Shown one piece after another: positions 5,980 through 7,894 of a stretch of DNA of 7,894 nt (position 1 is its first letter; each line of letters starts with the position of its first letter). Both the position numbers and the translations under genes were made by a program. The notes beneath the pieces are model-generated. The model was not told the origin of the DNA. It did not search any database and saw only the letters and a program-made list of their open reading frames with translations. The DNA comes from Pseudomonadota bacterium (GTDB lineage Bacteria; Pseudomonadota; Gammaproteobacteria; Burkholderiales; Rhodocyclaceae): positions 1 to 7,894 of the forward strand of contig JAJZPJ010000122.1 in NCBI GenBank assembly GCA_021811225.1, in the 5' to 3' direction.

Positions 5980-6915
5980 CTACTGCCGCTCCAGCGCGTC
6001 CAGGAACAGGGCGGCGACGTCGCAGCCGCTTTGCTCGGCGATCTCGACGAAGCAGGTCGGGCTGGTGACGTTGATCTCGGTCAGGCACTCGCCGATCACG
6101 TCCAGGCCGACCAGCAGCAGGCCGCGCGCGGCGAGGATCGGCCCCAGGGTCTGCGCGATCTCGCGGTCGCGCGGCGACAGCGGCCGGGCCACGCCGGTGC
6201 CGCCGGCGGCCAGGTTGCCGCGCGACTCGCCCGGCTTGGGGATGCGCGCCAGGCAGTGCGGCACCGGCTCGCCGTCGATCAGCAGGATGCGCTTGTCGCC
6301 GTTGGCGATCTCGGGCAGGTAGCGCTGCGCCATGATCGTGCGCGTGCCGAAATTGGTCAGGGTCTCGACGATGACGTTGCGGTTCGGGTCGGCGCGGCCG
6401 ACGCGGAAGATCGAGCTGCCGCCCATGCCGTCCAGGGGCTTCAGGATCGCGTCGCCCATCTCGTCGATGAAGGCGTCGATGTCGGCGGCGTCGCGCGCCA
6501 CCAGGGTGGTCGCGGTGAATTGCGGGAACTCGGTGATACTGATCTTCTCGTTGTGGTCGCGGACCGCCCGCGGCCGGTTGAAGACGCGCGCCCCCTGCGC
6601 CTCGGCGCGCTCCAGGAGCCAGGTGGCGGCGATGTACTCGAAGTCGAAGGGCGGGTCCTGGCGCATCAGCACCGCGTCGAAGCGGTTCAACGGCAGGCGC
6701 TCGCGCTCCAGTTCCGCGACCCACTCGCGCTGGTCGGGGAACAGTTCCAGGCGCGTGGCCTCGGCGGCGACGACCCCGTCCCGCCAGGTCAGCGCCCCGC
6801 GCATCACCGCATACACCTCGTGGCCGCGGCGCTGCGCCTCGCGCATCATCGCGACGCTGGAATCCTTGTAGGCTTTCAGCGAGCCGAGCGGATCGAGGAT
6901 GAAGGCGATGCGCAC
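5980..6915 (-). CDS. gshB: Glutathione synthetase
   Basis: This cytoplasmic ATP-grasp ligase joins gamma-glutamylcysteine and glycine in the second step of glutathione synthesis. The product is 311 residues (E. coli 316). The N-terminal substrate domain begins MRIAFILDPLGSLKAYKDSS, the segment opening the E. coli protein, followed by MRQDPPFD (84-91). The ATP-grasp domain shows ILKPLDGMGGSSIF (157-170) and the C-terminal metal/nucleotide segment ECLTEINVTSPT (276-287). The start is GTG at 6915; the frame stays open far upstream but that part is out-of-frame gshA sequence. A GGAGG lies 10 bases before the GTG, within the end of gshA. The gap to the gshA stop is two bases, so the pair is translationally coupled. 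Confidence 0.97.
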   Translation of the reverse strand: MRIAFILDPLGSLKAYKDSSVAMMREAQRRGHEVYAVMRGALTWRDGVVAAEATRLELFPDQREWVAELERERLPLNRFDAVLMRQDPPFDFEYIAATWLLERAEAQGARVFNRPRAVRDHNEKISITEFPQFTATTLVARDAADIDAFIDEMGDAILKPLDGMGGSSIFRVGRADPNRNVIVETLTNFGTRTIMAQRYLPEIANGDKRILLIDGEPVPHCLARIPKPGESRGNLAAGGTGVARPLSPRDREIAQTLGPILAARGLLLVGLDVIGECLTEINVTSPTCFVEIAEQSGCDVAALFLDALERQ

Positions 6916-6917
6916 GC

Positions 6918-7894
6918 TCAGCCCGCCTCCGAGCGTTCCAGTTCCAGCGCGGCGGCGAGCAGGGCCAGGCGCGCCACCACGCCGTAGGCGTAGAAGCGGT
7001 TGGGCGGCGCGTCCGGGGCCTGGGCGGAATCGGGCAGCGAGCAGCCGGTCTCGAAGGCCAGCGGCTTGAAGCTCATGCCCGGGGCGTTCAGGTTCTCGTC
7101 GATGCCGCGGCTGGTATTGACCCGGTAGAAGCCGCCGACGACGTAGCGGTCGATCATGTACACGACCGGCTCGGCCACGCCCTCGTCCACCTTCTCGAAG
7201 GTCGGCACGCCCTCCTGGATGATCACCTCGGTCACCTGCAGGCCCTCCTTGCCCACCGCCATCTTGTTGCGCTGCTTGCGGTTCAGGCCGCGCACTTCGC
7301 TGGCGTCCCGCACCGTCATGATGCCCATGCCGTAGGTGCCGGCGTCGGCCTTGACGATCACGAAGGGCTTCTCGGCGACGCCGTATTCCTTGTACTTGGC
7401 GCGGATGCGGAACAGCAGGGTGTCGACGTTGGCCGCCAGGCACTCCTCGCCGGCGCGCTCCTGGAAGTTCACCTCGCCGCAGACCTCGAAGCCGGGATTG
7501 ATCAGCCAGGGGTCGATGCCCAGCGTCTGGGCGAAGTCGTTGGCGACGTCGTTGTAGGCGGCGAAGTGGTTCGACTTGCGGCGCACGTGCCAGCCGGCGT
7601 TGAGCGGCGGCAGCAGCGACTGCTCGGCGATGCCCTTCAGGATCTCCGGCACGCCGCCGGAGAGATCGTTGTTGAGCAGGATCGCGCAGGGATCGAAGTC
7701 CTCCAGGCCGAGCCGGTGGCCGGCGGGGCCGAGGCGCTTCAGGGGCTCCAGCGTCAGCTTCTGGCCGTCGGGCAGGTCGAGCGTGGTCGGCGCGGTGACC
7801 TCGGGCAGGAGCGAGCCGATGCGCACGTTGAGGCCGGTGTGGTGCAGGATCGTGGCCAGACGGGCGACGTTCTGCAGGTAGAACTGGTTGCGGG
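6918..7894 (-). CDS. gshA: Glutamate-cysteine ligase, cut by the right edge
   Basis: This enzyme makes gamma-glutamylcysteine, the first step of glutathione synthesis. It belongs to the beta/gammaproteobacterial GshA family of about 430 residues first described in acidithiobacilli-type bacteria, not the E. coli GshA type. About 324 codons are visible and the frame is open to the window end, so roughly the first 105 codons lie outside. A GTG at 7826 is not the start: the coding continues upstream with RNQFYLQNVARLATIL, part of the conserved family sequence. Recognisable segments are LLPPLNAGWHVRRKSNHF, INPGFEVCGEVNFQ, FVIVKADAGTYGMGIMTV and MIDRYVVGGFYRVN. The TGA at 6918-6920 is two bases from the gshB start. 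Assignment is from recalled family sequence; the ligase reaction is from family knowledge. Confidence 0.94.
   Translation of the reverse strand, partial: RNQFYLQNVARLATILHHTGLNVRIGSLLPEVTAPTTLDLPDGQKLTLEPLKRLGPAGHRLGLEDFDPCAILLNNDLSGGVPEILKGIAEQSLLPPLNAGWHVRRKSNHFAAYNDVANDFAQTLGIDPWLINPGFEVCGEVNFQERAGEECLAANVDTLLFRIRAKYKEYGVAEKPFVIVKADAGTYGMGIMTVRDASEVRGLNRKQRNKMAVGKEGLQVTEVIIQEGVPTFEKVDEGVAEPVVYMIDRYVVGGFYRVNTSRGIDENLNAPGMSFKPLAFETGCSLPDSAQAPDAPPNRFYAYGVVARLALLAAALELERSEAG

Noticed and set aside
5435..6724. 429-codon minus-strand frame that would make EIIA a fusion protein
   Set aside because: The part upstream of 5824 is out-of-frame gshB plus spacer, Arg/Pro-rich, whereas EIIA homology begins exactly at the ATG at 5824.
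5980..7443. Extended gshB frame starting upstream inside gshA
   Set aside because: The part above 6915 overlaps conserved gshA codons in another frame; GshB similarity begins at the GTG at 6915 with GGAGG before it.

Overview
The window is GC-rich, gene-dense bacterial DNA in which every convincing gene lies on the minus strand. Gene content and order (gshA-gshB-EIIA-HPr-ptsI, then metX-metW-ampG) and the protein sequences point to a betaproteobacterium, plausibly of the Rhodocyclales/Neisseriales type. The species cannot be named from the sequence.

Reading with transcription, from high to low coordinates: (1) gshA, cut by the right edge, and gshB, two bases apart, encode the two enzymes of glutathione synthesis. 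(2) A 155-base spacer carries small REP-like hairpins and a TACAAT -10-like element. (3) Three PTS genes follow: a mannose-family EIIA, HPr and enzyme I. No sugar-specific EIIB or EIIC is present, so this looks like a regulatory phosphorelay. A 21-codon open frame exactly bridges the HPr stop and the ptsI start. (4) The 153-base gap after ptsI holds a compact control region: a -35/-10 promoter, a SAM-II (SAM-alpha) riboswitch aptamer that begins at the predicted transcription start, and a strong intrinsic terminator ending 8 bases before metX. (5) metX (homoserine O-acyltransferase, predicted succinyl type), metW and an ampG-type MFS permease are packed with overlapping or nearly touching ends and should form one SAM-repressed transcript. 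(6) The 3' end of that unit overlaps a short relic of an AEC-family transporter, of which only about the first 30 codons remain. (7) At the left edge a well-placed Shine-Dalgarno and nine codons mark the start of another minus-strand gene.

The most notable element is the SAM-II riboswitch with its terminator. It makes methionine synthesis, and apparently the muropeptide permease gene behind it, respond to SAM. The aptamer is recognised from conserved sequence blocks (GAUUU, UGAUAAAU, GCUAAA), the P1 stem and a possible pseudoknot. No search was run.
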